Assembly (NCBI RefSeq): GCF_001423945.1
Contig: NZ_LMPU01000001.1
Coordinates: 146,373 to 210,372, forward strand
Direction of reading: 5' to 3'
Origin: Pedobacter sp. Leaf194
Lineage (GTDB): Bacteria > Bacteroidota > Bacteroidia > Sphingobacteriales > Sphingobacteriaceae
DNA: 64,000 nt
Shown piece after piece: positions 1-8,330 of the stretch. Numbering within the stretch: position 1 is the stretch's first letter; the number at the start of each line of letters is the position of its first letter. A program made the position numbers and the translations under genes. The notes beneath the pieces were generated by a model. The model was not told the DNA's origin. It saw only the letters and a list, made by a program, of their open reading frames with translations, and searched no databases.

Positions 1-349
1 GTTTCTAAACCCGATAGAGCCGGGTAGCCCGCAGCGAGGTACGAGCAAGGCTACAGGCGATAGCGGGGCTACAAGCCGCCATGATCGCAGAACCTTTCAT
101 TTCCAAAAAATCTTTCTGCATAATAAAAGCGAGAAATGATTTTTTGAAGCGCAAAGCCTGTAATTCTTCGCTTGGTTCTGTCCCGCCAATACTGCAATCT
201 TTTGGCGATAGTTTGCAAGATTATGAAAGTACCTGAAACCAAAAGTATTTCCGTTTATGTCGGGGCTAGTTAAACAAAGTATTGCTTTGCCGTCCTTAAT
301 TTTTTAATACATTTTGCATTTAATTCTATGGTTTGGGGAACCAAACTTT
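1..349 (-). repeat. ~348 bp dispersed repeat, copy L1
   Basis: This non-coding unit begins GTTTCTAAACCCGATAGAG and is followed directly by a second copy. It may extend past the left edge of the window. The same unit occurs on the other strand at 41402-42265. Its most conserved part (about 1-100) differs from the copy at 41940-42040 at only about two positions. It contains an imperfect hairpin with arms GTAGCCCGC at 24-32 and GCGGGGCTAC at 63-72. No convincing reading frame is present. Nothing here identifies a transposase or protein product, so it is either a structured non-autonomous element or a repeat of unknown role. Confidence 0.85.
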
Positions 350-545
350 GTTTCTAAACCCGATAGAGCCGGGTAGCCCGCAGCGAGGTACGAGCAAGGC
401 TACAGGCGATAGCGGGGCTACAAGCCGCCATGATCGCAGAACCAATATGATTTCTTTAGCACCTCAAATGCCCTTATTCTTCAATTGACTATGAAAGTAC
501 CTGCAACCAAAAGTATTTCCGTTCATTGCGGGGCGATTTAACAAA
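350..545 (-). repeat. ~348 bp dispersed repeat, internally deleted copy L2
   Basis: This is a second tandem copy, 349 bp after L1. It keeps the hairpin core (arms 373-381 and 412-421) and the distal end near 490-545, which carries ACCAAAAGTATTTCCGTT. The middle of the unit is replaced by unrelated AT-rich sequence at about 444-488. The internal deletion suggests decay within an old array. Confidence 0.8.
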
Positions 546-611
546 CTATAAATTGATTTCCGCTTTACAATTGCAATATGCGGATACGGAGGCTTTGTGA
601 GCAATTTGCGC

Positions 612-619
612 TATCTTTG
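612..619 (+). promoter_or_regulatory. Bacteroidetes -7 element (TATCTTTG) for the M16 gene
   Basis: TATCTTTG fits the Bacteroidetes -7 consensus TAnnTTTG and ends 7 nt before the ATG at 627. No -33 TTTG is present at ideal spacing; a TTTG at 594-597 is 14 nt upstream. The element supports initiation at ATG 627 rather than the upstream GTG at 597. Confidence 0.5.
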
Positions 620-626
620 CACCTCA

Positions 627-1859
627 ATGGAATACAATGTTCATACTTTACCGAACGGCATCCGCTTGTTGCATGTGCCATCGGCTTCGACAATATCTCA
701 TGCCTGCATAATTATTAACACGGGTTCTCGCGATGAGCCTGAAGGTAAGGCCGGGCTTGCGCATTTTATTGAGCACCTTATTTTTAAGCGTACCGAAAAA
801 CGCAGCACCAACCAAATCTTAAACCGCCTGGAAAGTGTTGGGGCAGATTTGAACGCATACACCACCAAAGAATATACCTGCGTTCACGCGTCCTTTTTAA
901 ACCCATATCTGGACAGAACACTGGATTTATTTAACGATATTATTTTCCACTCTACTTTCCCTGAGGAGGAAATGGACAAGGAAAAAAGCGTGATTCTGGA
1001 TGAAATTGCTTCTTATCTGGACCAACCTGAAGAAGCCATTAATGACGACTTCGAAGACATGCTTTTCGCTGGTAACGCTTTAGGGAACAACATTTTGGGC
1101 ACAACCGAAAGTGTGAGGCATTTTACCCGCAAAGATGTTATCGATTTCCGCAGGGCAAATTACCGCACCAACGAAATCGTTGTTGCCGTTTTAGGCAACT
1201 ACAGTTTAAACGGTTTTTTTAAAAAAGGCAGCAAATATTTTGCGGACGTTGAAGAGAATGCGCCATCGCTGCACAGAACACGACCTGCTGTTTTAAACCC
1301 AACAAATACTACGATATATAAGCCAATTATGCAATCGCATTGTATTTTGGGCAAGCAAACCTATTCTACCTATGATGAACAAAAAGCTGGTTTAATGCTT
1401 TTAAATAATTATTTCGGCGGCAACGGCATGAGTTCGGTTTTAAATCTTCAAATCAGGGAGAAATATGGAATCGCCTACACAATAGAATCGAATTTTTCGC
1501 CATTAAGCGATAGCGGAATATTCTCGGTTTACTTCGGAACTGACAAAGAAAAACACACCAGGGCCTTATCATTAATTTTTAAAGAGATGAAGAGGTTGGT
1601 AGATAATCCGCTAAATCAACTGCAATTACAAAAAGCGAAAAACAAATTCATCGGACAAATTGCTTTAAGTGAAGAAAATAGGATTGGATTAATTATTTCG
1701 ATGGCGAAAAGTCTTATCGACCATAATAAAATCGATTCGTTGGAGCAGGTTTTCGAAAAAATAAACAAGGTTACAACGAAAGAAATCGCCGAAATTGCCG
1801 ATGAGGTTTTAAATCCTGAGGAGTTGAATGTTTTTACTTTCAGTCCAATACTGGAATAA
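627..1859 (+). CDS. M16 family (insulinase-like) zinc metallopeptidase
   Basis: The 410-residue protein is a single-chain M16 peptidase of the mitochondrial-processing-peptidase/insulinase type. The inverted zinc motif HFIEH lies at residues 46-50 and the third ligand is probably E126 in LDEIASY. The N-terminal strand EYNVHTLPNGIRLLHV is typical of M16B. There is no signal peptide, so a cytoplasmic location is likely. ATG 627 is preferred because a -7 element sits just upstream; a GTG at 597 would add ten residues not expected for the family. The next gene downstream is peptide deformylase on the same strand. The physiological substrate cannot be read from sequence. Confidence 0.93.
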   Translation: MEYNVHTLPNGIRLLHVPSASTISHACIIINTGSRDEPEGKAGLAHFIEHLIFKRTEKRSTNQILNRLESVGADLNAYTTKEYTCVHASFLNPYLDRTLDLFNDIIFHSTFPEEEMDKEKSVILDEIASYLDQPEEAINDDFEDMLFAGNALGNNILGTTESVRHFTRKDVIDFRRANYRTNEIVVAVLGNYSLNGFFKKGSKYFADVEENAPSLHRTRPAVLNPTNTTIYKPIMQSHCILGKQTYSTYDEQKAGLMLLNNYFGGNGMSSVLNLQIREKYGIAYTIESNFSPLSDSGIFSVYFGTDKEKHTRALSLIFKEMKRLVDNPLNQLQLQKAKNKFIGQIALSEENRIGLIISMAKSLIDHNKIDSLEQVFEKINKVTTKEIAEIADEVLNPEELNVFTFSPILE

Positions 1860-2007
1860 TTGTTATTTTTGCATTGTGAAATAATATTGGCCTGCCTGTA
1901 GGACTTTGTAAAATGATCACAAAATAACAGCTTTCGACAAGTTTAGGCTAACAAAAAGTTCAAATGAATACCCTCGGGCTCAATTGCCTGAAAGAAATAC
2001 ATTACAA

Positions 2008-2568
2008 ATGAAATTACCAATAGTAGCATACGGAGACCCGGTTTTAAAGAAAATTGGAACCGATATTGATAAAGACTATCCTGAATTAAAAGAGCTGATT
2101 GCGAATATGTTTGATACCATGTATTATGCAAACGGCGTTGGTTTGGCTGCACCGCAAATCGGTTTGCCAATTCGTCTTTTTATTGTTGATACAGGCGAAG
2201 ATGAAGATGGAAACCCGGGTTACAAACGGGTGTTTATAAATGCCCAGATTTTAGAAGAAACCGGCGAACCCTGGAACTTTAACGAAGGCTGCTTAAGCAT
2301 TCCTGATATTCGTGAAAACATTATGCGCAAGCCAAACATTAAGGTTAAATACTTTGACGAAAACTGGGTTGAACATACCGATGATGTTGACGGAATGCCG
2401 GCTCGTGTGATTCAGCATGAGTATGACCACATTGAAGGAAAGTTATTTACCGATAAGGTAAGTATTTTGCGCAAAACGATGCTTAAAAGTAAGCTGGATG
2501 CGATTTCAAAAGGAAATATCAAAACAGATTATAAGATGAAGTTTCCGAATAAGAGCAAGAGAAGATAA
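2008..2568 (+). CDS. def: Peptide deformylase
   Basis: This enzyme removes the formyl group from the initiator methionine of nascent proteins in the cytoplasm. All three family motifs are present in the 186-residue product: GVGLAAPQ at 43-50, EGCLS at 93-97 (metal ligand C95) and HEYDH at 137-141 (two His ligands and catalytic Glu). The start ATG 2008 gives the usual N-terminus MKLPIVAYGDPVLK; an upstream TTG at 1984 would add eight unrelated residues. The gene is followed by a strong terminator and faces a convergent gene. Length and motifs are normal. Confidence 0.97.
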   Translation: MKLPIVAYGDPVLKKIGTDIDKDYPELKELIANMFDTMYYANGVGLAAPQIGLPIRLFIVDTGEDEDGNPGYKRVFINAQILEETGEPWNFNEGCLSIPDIRENIMRKPNIKVKYFDENWVEHTDDVDGMPARVIQHEYDHIEGKLFTDKVSILRKTMLKSKLDAISKGNIKTDYKMKFPNKSKRR

Positions 2569-2585
2569 AACTGATGGAAAATTAG

Positions 2586-2616
2586 AAAGGAAAATGGCAA
2601 CGTTTTCCTTTTTTTT
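2586..2616 (+). terminator. Rho-independent terminator after def
   Basis: Arms AAAGGAAAA (2586-2594) and TTTTCCTTT (2603-2611) enclose an 8-nt loop, and the T run continues to 2616. It overlaps the stop codon of the convergent gene ending at 2615. Confidence 0.8.
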
Positions 2617-3259
2617 AATCTTCGTTTTCGCCCCGCTTCTTATCGCCATCAAAGATTTGCTGCATAAGCTTACCCCATGCAAAAGGATTCAGCAGGGGAT
2701 TGGTTTGAACCATATTTTTGTTCACCATTCTATCAAAATTATAGCGGTAATTCTGGCTTCCAATTTCCCCGCCATCGCGTGGCAGACTTTGTATTAAGCC
2801 ATTAATTGATGATTTAGAAAGGTTTCGCTTGGCAATCGCCAAATCATCATCAGCAAGTTTCATAGACAAAAATTCCCTGGTAAATTCTTCAGTTGTAGCC
2901 CATGGAAAAATGCGGACCGTTGGCAGGTTAATTACCTCTGATTGCAATTTAACCATAATGGTGTACTTACTATCTGGCGTGCTTTCGGGAATAATGGTTG
3001 AGAATTTTTTGTAACCAATCGCTGTAAAAAGAATCGTATCGCCAGGGTTTACAATGAAAGTGAAATAACCACGATAATCTGCACCAACCCGCCTGCTGTT
3101 GGCCGAAAGGTTGGTAATGGTAACATAAGGGATAACGTTACTGCTGTCAATATCAGTAATAATCCCTGAAAACTGGATAAGTTTATCCTTTGCAGGTTTC
3201 TGCTGTGCAAATGTGGCTACAGAAAAAAGAAGACAAATTAGGGTAACACAATATCTCAT
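2615..3259 (-). CDS. Secreted carboxypeptidase-regulatory-like domain protein
   Basis: The 214-residue protein starts with a signal peptide (MRYCVTLICLLFSVATFA, cleavage likely before QQ). A CarboxypepD_reg-like beta-sandwich follows at about residues 28-105, recognisable by FSGIITDIDSSNVIPYVTI and GYFTFIVNPGDTILFTAIGY. The C-terminal ~100 residues have no domain I can name. In Bacteroidetes such domains occur at the N-terminus of TonB-dependent receptors and in free envelope proteins; this one is free. It is the last gene of a probable operon after mrp and the NifU-like gene (46 nt gap). Function unknown. Confidence 0.8.
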   Translation of the reverse strand: MRYCVTLICLLFSVATFAQQKPAKDKLIQFSGIITDIDSSNVIPYVTITNLSANSRRVGADYRGYFTFIVNPGDTILFTAIGYKKFSTIIPESTPDSKYTIMVKLQSEVINLPTVRIFPWATTEEFTREFLSMKLADDDLAIAKRNLSKSSINGLIQSLPRDGGEIGSQNYRYNFDRMVNKNMVQTNPLLNPFAWGKLMQQIFDGDKKRGENED

Positions 3260-3305
3260 TAAGACAAAAGTAATTTTAATACTTAAAACCGCTTGTTAAA
3301 TAGTG

Positions 3306-3551
3306 TTAATCTTGCTCCGCCATATTTACGGCAACTACCGATGTAATTTCAGGTACGGCTTTCATAATGGCCTGTTCAATACCGGATTTCATAGTCATAA
3401 AACTCATTGGGCAGGAGCCGCAATTGCCTAAAAGCTTAAGCTTTACCACGCCCTCTGATGTAATTTCTTCAACAGAAACATCACCTCCATCGGCCATTAA
3501 ATATGGTCTGATAGTCTCTAATGCCTGTTCTACTTGTTCTGTTAAATTCAT
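3306..3551 (-). CDS. NifU C-terminal domain Fe-S scaffold protein
   Basis: The 81-residue protein is a stand-alone Nfu/NifU-C domain. The cysteine pair that binds a bridging [4Fe-4S] cluster is C44 and C47 in GNCGSCPMS. It probably hands Fe-S clusters to apo-enzymes such as quinolinate synthase, whose gene is also in this window. It lies 34 nt after mrp on the same strand, and the pairing of two Fe-S assembly proteins supports a shared operon. Confidence 0.93.
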   Translation of the reverse strand: MNLTEQVEQALETIRPYLMADGGDVSVEEITSEGVVKLKLLGNCGSCPMSFMTMKSGIEQAIMKAVPEITSVVAVNMAEQD

Positions 3552-3585
3552 TATTTAATTTTTAAAATATAAAAATAGTAATTTT

Positions 3586-4671
3586 TTAGCAATTAGCCAT
3601 TTGCGCATTACTAATGGAAATCTGCTGTGCTATCTTACTTGCAATATCACCGAATATCGTGTTTAGCTGGGCATTTTGGTTTAGGGCAACCGGTTTTCCA
3701 CTATCTCCGGCTTCTGCAATACTTTGTATAATTGGAATTTCTCCTAAAAAGGGAACATCGAAGCGTTCTGCCAGTTTTCTGCCGCCGCCATTGCCAAAAA
3801 TATAATATTTGTTATCGGGCAACTCTGCAGGGGTAAAGTACGACATATTCTCGATAACCCCTAAAACCGGAATGTTGATGCCAGGCATACGAAACATTGC
3901 TAAACCTTTGTGTGTATCTGCCAGCGCAACTTGTTGCGGAGTGGTAACCACAACAGCTCCTGAAATCGGGAAACTTTGCGTAATGGTGATGTGGATATCG
4001 CCTGTTCCTGGCGGCAGATCGACAATCAGATAATCGAGTTCGCCCCAGTTGGTATCATTAAATAGCTGCTTAACTGCGTTTGAAGCCATTGGTCCACGCC
4101 AAGGCACCGGCTGGCCTGGATCTGCAAAAAAGCCTAGCGAAAGCAGTTTAATGCCGTATTTCTCTATCGGAATAATTTTTGTTTTACCATCTGCAGTTTC
4201 CTCCGCTCCCGGCTTGGCATCAACCAAATCGAACATAGTAGGTACCGAGGGGCCATAAATATCGGCATCAATTAAGCCAACTTTTGCCCCATCTTTAGCA
4301 AGGGTAACCGCCAAATTACTGGCTACGGTAGATTTCCCTACCCCACCTTTACCCGATGAAACTAAAATAATGTTCTTGATATTATCTAATGATGAAGAAT
4401 TGGTTGGCTGTGTTACCCGTGAAGTTACATTTATATTTACCTCCGCTTCGGCATTTACAAAATGTTTTATTGCATTTGTACATGCGTTTTTAAGCATTTC
4501 CTTCATCGGGCATGCCGGCGTAGTCAGCTCGAGGGTGAAGTTTACTTGTGTGTCAACTATCTGTAAATCCTTAATCATGTTTAAGGTTACCAGGTCTTTT
4601 TTAAGATCGGGATCTTCTACATTCTTTAAGGCATCTAAAACTTGTTGCGGGCTAATCTGCATCGTATTCAT
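3586..4671 (-). CDS. mrp: Mrp/ApbC family Fe-S cluster carrier ATPase
   Basis: This 361-residue P-loop ATPase carries Fe-S clusters to target proteins. Residues 5-85 form the MIP18/DUF59 domain with TPACPMKEML. The deviant Walker A GKGGVGKS is at 107-114, and DADIYGPSVP and DLPPGTGD follow. The C-terminal CXXC that holds the shared cluster in many Mrp proteins is not present: the ENMSYF segment continues TPAELPDNKYYIFG. I recall the same replacement in other Bacteroidetes Mrp proteins, but it cannot be checked here. The gene heads the mrp, NifU-C, 2615-3259 cluster. Confidence 0.95.
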   Translation of the reverse strand: MNTMQISPQQVLDALKNVEDPDLKKDLVTLNMIKDLQIVDTQVNFTLELTTPACPMKEMLKNACTNAIKHFVNAEAEVNINVTSRVTQPTNSSSLDNIKNIILVSSGKGGVGKSTVASNLAVTLAKDGAKVGLIDADIYGPSVPTMFDLVDAKPGAEETADGKTKIIPIEKYGIKLLSLGFFADPGQPVPWRGPMASNAVKQLFNDTNWGELDYLIVDLPPGTGDIHITITQSFPISGAVVVTTPQQVALADTHKGLAMFRMPGINIPVLGVIENMSYFTPAELPDNKYYIFGNGGGRKLAERFDVPFLGEIPIIQSIAEAGDSGKPVALNQNAQLNTIFGDIASKIAQQISISNAQMANC

Positions 4672-4793
4672 TTAAATTCAAAATTAACAAAACATAGCCA
4701 CAAATACTTTTATTTAGGCTTTTAAACTGTAATTTTAACACGAAATAAACATTTAATTGTTACGTTTAAGCAATTAACCATTTTAACGACTGT

Positions 4794-6950
4794 ATGCGCA
4801 TACCTAAAATTAATATCCCTAAAAAATATTTAAAAATTGGAGCCTGGGTTTTAGGTATTTTTTTAATTGTTTGTGTCGCTTTAGGTGCGGTTGCGTACAG
4901 CAAAAGAGAAGCTTTGCTTAAAAAAATGGTTGCAAAAGCGATAGCAAAGGCAGATAAAGATTACGGCCTGGATGTTAAAATTGGCTCGGCAGGTTTTACG
5001 GGTTTAAGCACGGTGAAAATGACCGCAATTTCTGTGGTTCCAAAAGAACGGGATACCCTTTCAAACATTTCCGAACTTAGTGTAGGGGTAAAACTTTGGC
5101 CTCTTATTTTTGGTAATGTAAAATTAGCCGAACTCAAACTCAATAACGGCTTCGTTAATGTTGTGTTAAAAGATTCTACAACAAACATCGATTTCTTACT
5201 AAAAAGGAAGAAAAAAGACAGCACCGCTACAAAAAATAAAGTTAACCTGGCCGACATTGCCAGCAACATCCTTAATGAGGTTTTGTATAAAATACCTGAT
5301 GACATGGATGTTAAAAACATGGTGTTCAAGCTAAATGACAACGATACGGCTAAATTGAGTTTTGCCACAGTGGCAACAATTGACGGCGGAGATTTAAAGT
5401 CGACGATAAATGTTAATGGAGGCGAAGCCACCTGGCATTTAGATGGAGAAGTTGACCCGGGAAATAAGCAATTAAGCATAAGTGCCTACGCCGACGGAAA
5501 AAAATTAGAATTGCCATATTTAAACAACAAACTCCACGCAAAATTAAGTTTTGATACTTTACAAACCGAACTGAAAAATGCAAGATATAGTGGCGATGAC
5601 TATAAGATTTCGGGTTCATGGTCGGTTAAAAACATGCTGATAAACCAACCAAGGATTGCAAGTAATGATATCATTGTACAAAGCGCAAAACTAGATGCCG
5701 ATGTGTTGGTGGGGCCGAATTATATTGCCTTAGATAGTACCTCAACAGCTTATTTAAAAAATGCTTCTATTCATCCCTTTGTTAAATATACCTTAGGAAA
5801 AAATAAAATCTACGAATTAAAATTAAATGCAGAAGAACAAGATGCGCAGTCTATTTTTCAAGCTTTTCCACAAGGCTTGTTCGAATCATTAGATGGCTTG
5901 AAAGTTCAGGGAAAAATAAAATATAACCTAAATTTTTACCTCGATACGGCAATTCCGGACAGTGTGAAATTTAGTTCTACCCTAACACCTGTAGATTTTA
6001 AAATATTACAATGGGGCAAAACCAATCTCCAAAAAATTAACAGTCCGTTTGTTTACACGCCTTACGAGTACGGAAAACCGATGCGTGACATCACTATTGG
6101 CCCCTCGAACCCTAACTTTACGCCCCTAAGTGCAATTTCTAAAAACTTTATAAATGCCGTGTTAACGGCAGAAGACCCCTCATTTTTTACGCATAACGGG
6201 TTTGTTGAGGAATCCATCCGCAAATCGATAGCGGTAAATTTTAAAGAGAAAAAATTTAAACGCGGCGGGAGTACCATAAGCATGCAACTTGTTAAAAACG
6301 TTTACTTAAGCCGCCAGAAAACGCTTGCCCGAAAAGCCGAAGAAATTTTGATTGTTTGGCTGATTGAACACAACCATTTGGTTAGTAAACAGCGCATGCT
6401 CGAAGTTTATTTTAATATTATGGAGCTGGGCCAGAATATATATGGAATTGGAGAGGCGGCAAGATATTATTTCGGGAAGCAACCTGCGGATTTAACCATC
6501 GGTGATGGTCTTTTTCTTGCCAGCATTGTTCCAAAGCCGAAGGCTTCTATGTACAAATTTATGGCCGATGGAAGTCTTAAACCATACATGTTCAACTATT
6601 TCAGGTTTATGGGCAATATTATGGCAAGGAGAGGCCTAACACCTTCTGATACATCAGGTTATGGTTTTTATAACGTTCGGTTAAGGGAAGGTTTACGCCA
6701 ATATTTAGCACCAGATACGGCCGCTGTAGATACATCTGTTTTTGATAATGATGACGATGCAGATGTTGCGCCAGTTGTAATGCAGGACAAAAACAAAAAT
6801 CTTTTCGACAGGATTTTTGGCGGAGGAAAAAAAGATACAGCAAACCGGACCGGGGTTAAACCAGCAGACACGGCAAAAACTAAAAAGCAGTTAAGGCAGG
6901 AACGGAGAGAACAACGACGATTAGAAAAGGAAATGGAAAAAAACCAATAG
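4794..6950 (+). CDS. AsmA-like / GT51 peptidoglycan glycosyltransferase fusion
   Basis: The 718-residue protein has one N-terminal membrane helix (about 13-35). A long beta-rich AsmA/DUF748-like region (about 45-420) follows, then a GT51 peptidoglycan glycosyltransferase domain (about 445-620). GT51 motifs are intact: AEDPSFFTHNG with the catalytic Glu near 458, GGSTISMQLVKN near 490, RKAEEI, and KQRMLEVYFN. No transpeptidase domain follows; instead the tail is charged and repetitive (KKQLRQERREQRRLEKEME). GT51 polymerises lipid II at the outer face of the inner membrane. The N-terminal region may span or organise the periplasm. It lies 39 nt before hpt. Confidence 0.88.
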   Translation: MRIPKINIPKKYLKIGAWVLGIFLIVCVALGAVAYSKREALLKKMVAKAIAKADKDYGLDVKIGSAGFTGLSTVKMTAISVVPKERDTLSNISELSVGVKLWPLIFGNVKLAELKLNNGFVNVVLKDSTTNIDFLLKRKKKDSTATKNKVNLADIASNILNEVLYKIPDDMDVKNMVFKLNDNDTAKLSFATVATIDGGDLKSTINVNGGEATWHLDGEVDPGNKQLSISAYADGKKLELPYLNNKLHAKLSFDTLQTELKNARYSGDDYKISGSWSVKNMLINQPRIASNDIIVQSAKLDADVLVGPNYIALDSTSTAYLKNASIHPFVKYTLGKNKIYELKLNAEEQDAQSIFQAFPQGLFESLDGLKVQGKIKYNLNFYLDTAIPDSVKFSSTLTPVDFKILQWGKTNLQKINSPFVYTPYEYGKPMRDITIGPSNPNFTPLSAISKNFINAVLTAEDPSFFTHNGFVEESIRKSIAVNFKEKKFKRGGSTISMQLVKNVYLSRQKTLARKAEEILIVWLIEHNHLVSKQRMLEVYFNIMELGQNIYGIGEAARYYFGKQPADLTIGDGLFLASIVPKPKASMYKFMADGSLKPYMFNYFRFMGNIMARRGLTPSDTSGYGFYNVRLREGLRQYLAPDTAAVDTSVFDNDDDADVAPVVMQDKNKNLFDRIFGGGKKDTANRTGVKPADTAKTKKQLRQERREQRRLEKEMEKNQ

Positions 6951-6989
6951 TTGCAATCTGCTTTCATTTTTCAACAACAAAAGATACTC

Positions 6990-7532
6990 ATGAACAAAAT
7001 AAAAGTAGAAGACAGGGAATTCGAAATTTTTCTGGAAAGCGATACGATAAGCAAAAGAATCAGACTGCTCGGTATCCAGATGAATGTTGATTACGAGGGG
7101 AAATGTCCATTATTTATCGGGATTTTGAATGGCAGCTTTTTATTTATGGCCGATTTAATCAAAGAAATTGACGTGCCTTGTGAGGTTGCCTTTATGCGTG
7201 TAGCATCTTATGAAGGTACATCGAGCTCTGGTGAAGTAAAAGAATTAATTGGTTTGCCTGATAATATTGAAGGCCGCGACATTGTAATTGTTGAAGATAT
7301 TGTAGACACCGGTTTAACGCTGAGTCATATTATTAAAATCGTAAAGGAAAAAAAACCTGCTTCATTAAAGGTGAGTTCCCTGTTGCTTAAACCTGCGGCT
7401 CTGAAATATGAAATAGCCGAACTTGATTATATCGGTTTTGAAATTCCAAATGAATTTGTTGTTGGCTACGGCTTAGATTACAATGGACTTGGCCGCAATT
7501 TAACTGACATTTACAGAGCAACAGAAGCATAA
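6990..7532 (+). CDS. hpt: Hypoxanthine phosphoribosyltransferase
   Basis: The enzyme converts hypoxanthine or guanine plus PRPP to IMP or GMP in purine salvage. The 180-residue protein has the PRPP-binding signature EDIVDTGLT at 102-110 and the flexible-loop segment MRVASYEGTSSSG near 69-81. ATG 6990 gives the family N-terminus MNKIKVEDREFEIF; an in-frame TTG at 6951 touches the previous stop and adds 13 residues that do not fit. It is probably co-transcribed with the GT51 gene upstream. Confidence 0.96.
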   Translation: MNKIKVEDREFEIFLESDTISKRIRLLGIQMNVDYEGKCPLFIGILNGSFLFMADLIKEIDVPCEVAFMRVASYEGTSSSGEVKELIGLPDNIEGRDIVIVEDIVDTGLTLSHIIKIVKEKKPASLKVSSLLLKPAALKYEIAELDYIGFEIPNEFVVGYGLDYNGLGRNLTDIYRATEA

Positions 7533-7535
7533 TTT

Positions 7536-7569
7536 TTTGAATTGTATTAATTTATTTTTCGCACCTTTG
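7536..7569 (+). promoter_or_regulatory. Possible Bacteroidetes promoter for psd
   Basis: A -33 TTTG (7536-7539) is separated by 22 nt from CACCTTTG (7562-7569), which matches TAnnTTTG except for its first base. The psd ATG is 20 nt downstream. The spacing equals that of the better promoter in front of dusB. Confidence 0.45.
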
Positions 7570-7589
7570 CCCAATAATTTCCAAACAGA

Positions 7590-8249
7590 ATGACCATACA
7601 TAAAGAAGGCTATACAACCATAGCTTTGAGCATATTATTTATCTTCATCATTAACGCATTTGTAGATTACAAATATTATGATGTAACCTGGTTGCGTTGG
7701 TTTATTTATATTTTTTCGGCTGCCTTATTTTTAATTGTTTTACAATTCTTCCGCAACCCAAGGCGTAGCTTTTCTGCCGGTGAGGATTTAGTTATTTGTC
7801 CTGCAGATGGAAAAGTTGTTGTTATCGAAGAAACTGAAGAGGGAGAATATTTTAAGGATAAAAGATTACAGGTTTCGATTTTTATGTCGCCGGTAAATGT
7901 TCACATCAACCGCAACCCAATTTCAGGTGTTGTGAAATTTTTTAAATATCACCCGGGTAAGTATTTAGCTGCCTGGAACCCTAAATCATCTACGGAAAAT
8001 GAGCGCACAACAACCGTTGTAGAACATGAAAATGGCACGCCTGTACTTTTTCGTCAAATTGCCGGCGCTTTAGCCCGCAGAATTGTATGGTATGTTAAAG
8101 AAGGCGATCAGGTTGTACAAACCGAACAGTTTGGCTTTATCAAATTCGGCTCGAGGGTTGATGTATTCCTTCCGGTTGGAACAAAGGTTAATGTGGCCTT
8201 AAACGATGTTGTTAAAGGGGGAATCACAACCTTAGCAACTTTAGCTTAA
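7590..8249 (+). CDS. psd: Phosphatidylserine decarboxylase family protein
   Basis: The enzyme makes phosphatidylethanolamine from phosphatidylserine. At 219 residues this is the short, PssA-linked type common in Bacteroidetes. Two hydrophobic helices (about 10-24 and 38-53) anchor the N-terminus. PADGKVV at 71-77, PVNVHINR at 101-108 and the self-cleavage site FGS (G187/S188), which generates the pyruvoyl group, are all visible. It is converging with the MscS gene. Together with cdsA elsewhere in the window it serves phospholipid synthesis. Confidence 0.95.
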   Translation: MTIHKEGYTTIALSILFIFIINAFVDYKYYDVTWLRWFIYIFSAALFLIVLQFFRNPRRSFSAGEDLVICPADGKVVVIEETEEGEYFKDKRLQVSIFMSPVNVHINRNPISGVVKFFKYHPGKYLAAWNPKSSTENERTTTVVEHENGTPVLFRQIAGALARRIVWYVKEGDQVVQTEQFGFIKFGSRVDVFLPVGTKVNVALNDVVKGGITTLATLA

Positions 8250-8330
8250 TTCTGAGCAGCCTGTTTATTTTGGCAAATTGAAAGGCTTTAGCTTATCATC
8301 CTGATAAAGGGATAATCCTTAAGCCTTTAA

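Noticed and set aside
1..545. CRISPR or insertion sequence
   Set aside because: The repeat period is ~348 bp with no short repeat-spacer pattern, no transposase and no clear terminal inverted repeats with target duplication.
4961..5479. 172-codon open frame antisense to the AsmA/GT51 gene
   Set aside because: The plus-strand frame is clearly the real gene with family motifs; the antisense product has no domain and no promoter.
8281..8328. Hairpin AAAGGCTT / AAGCCTTT between psd and the MscS gene
   Set aside because: The stem is branched and lacks a T run on either strand, so it was not called a terminator.
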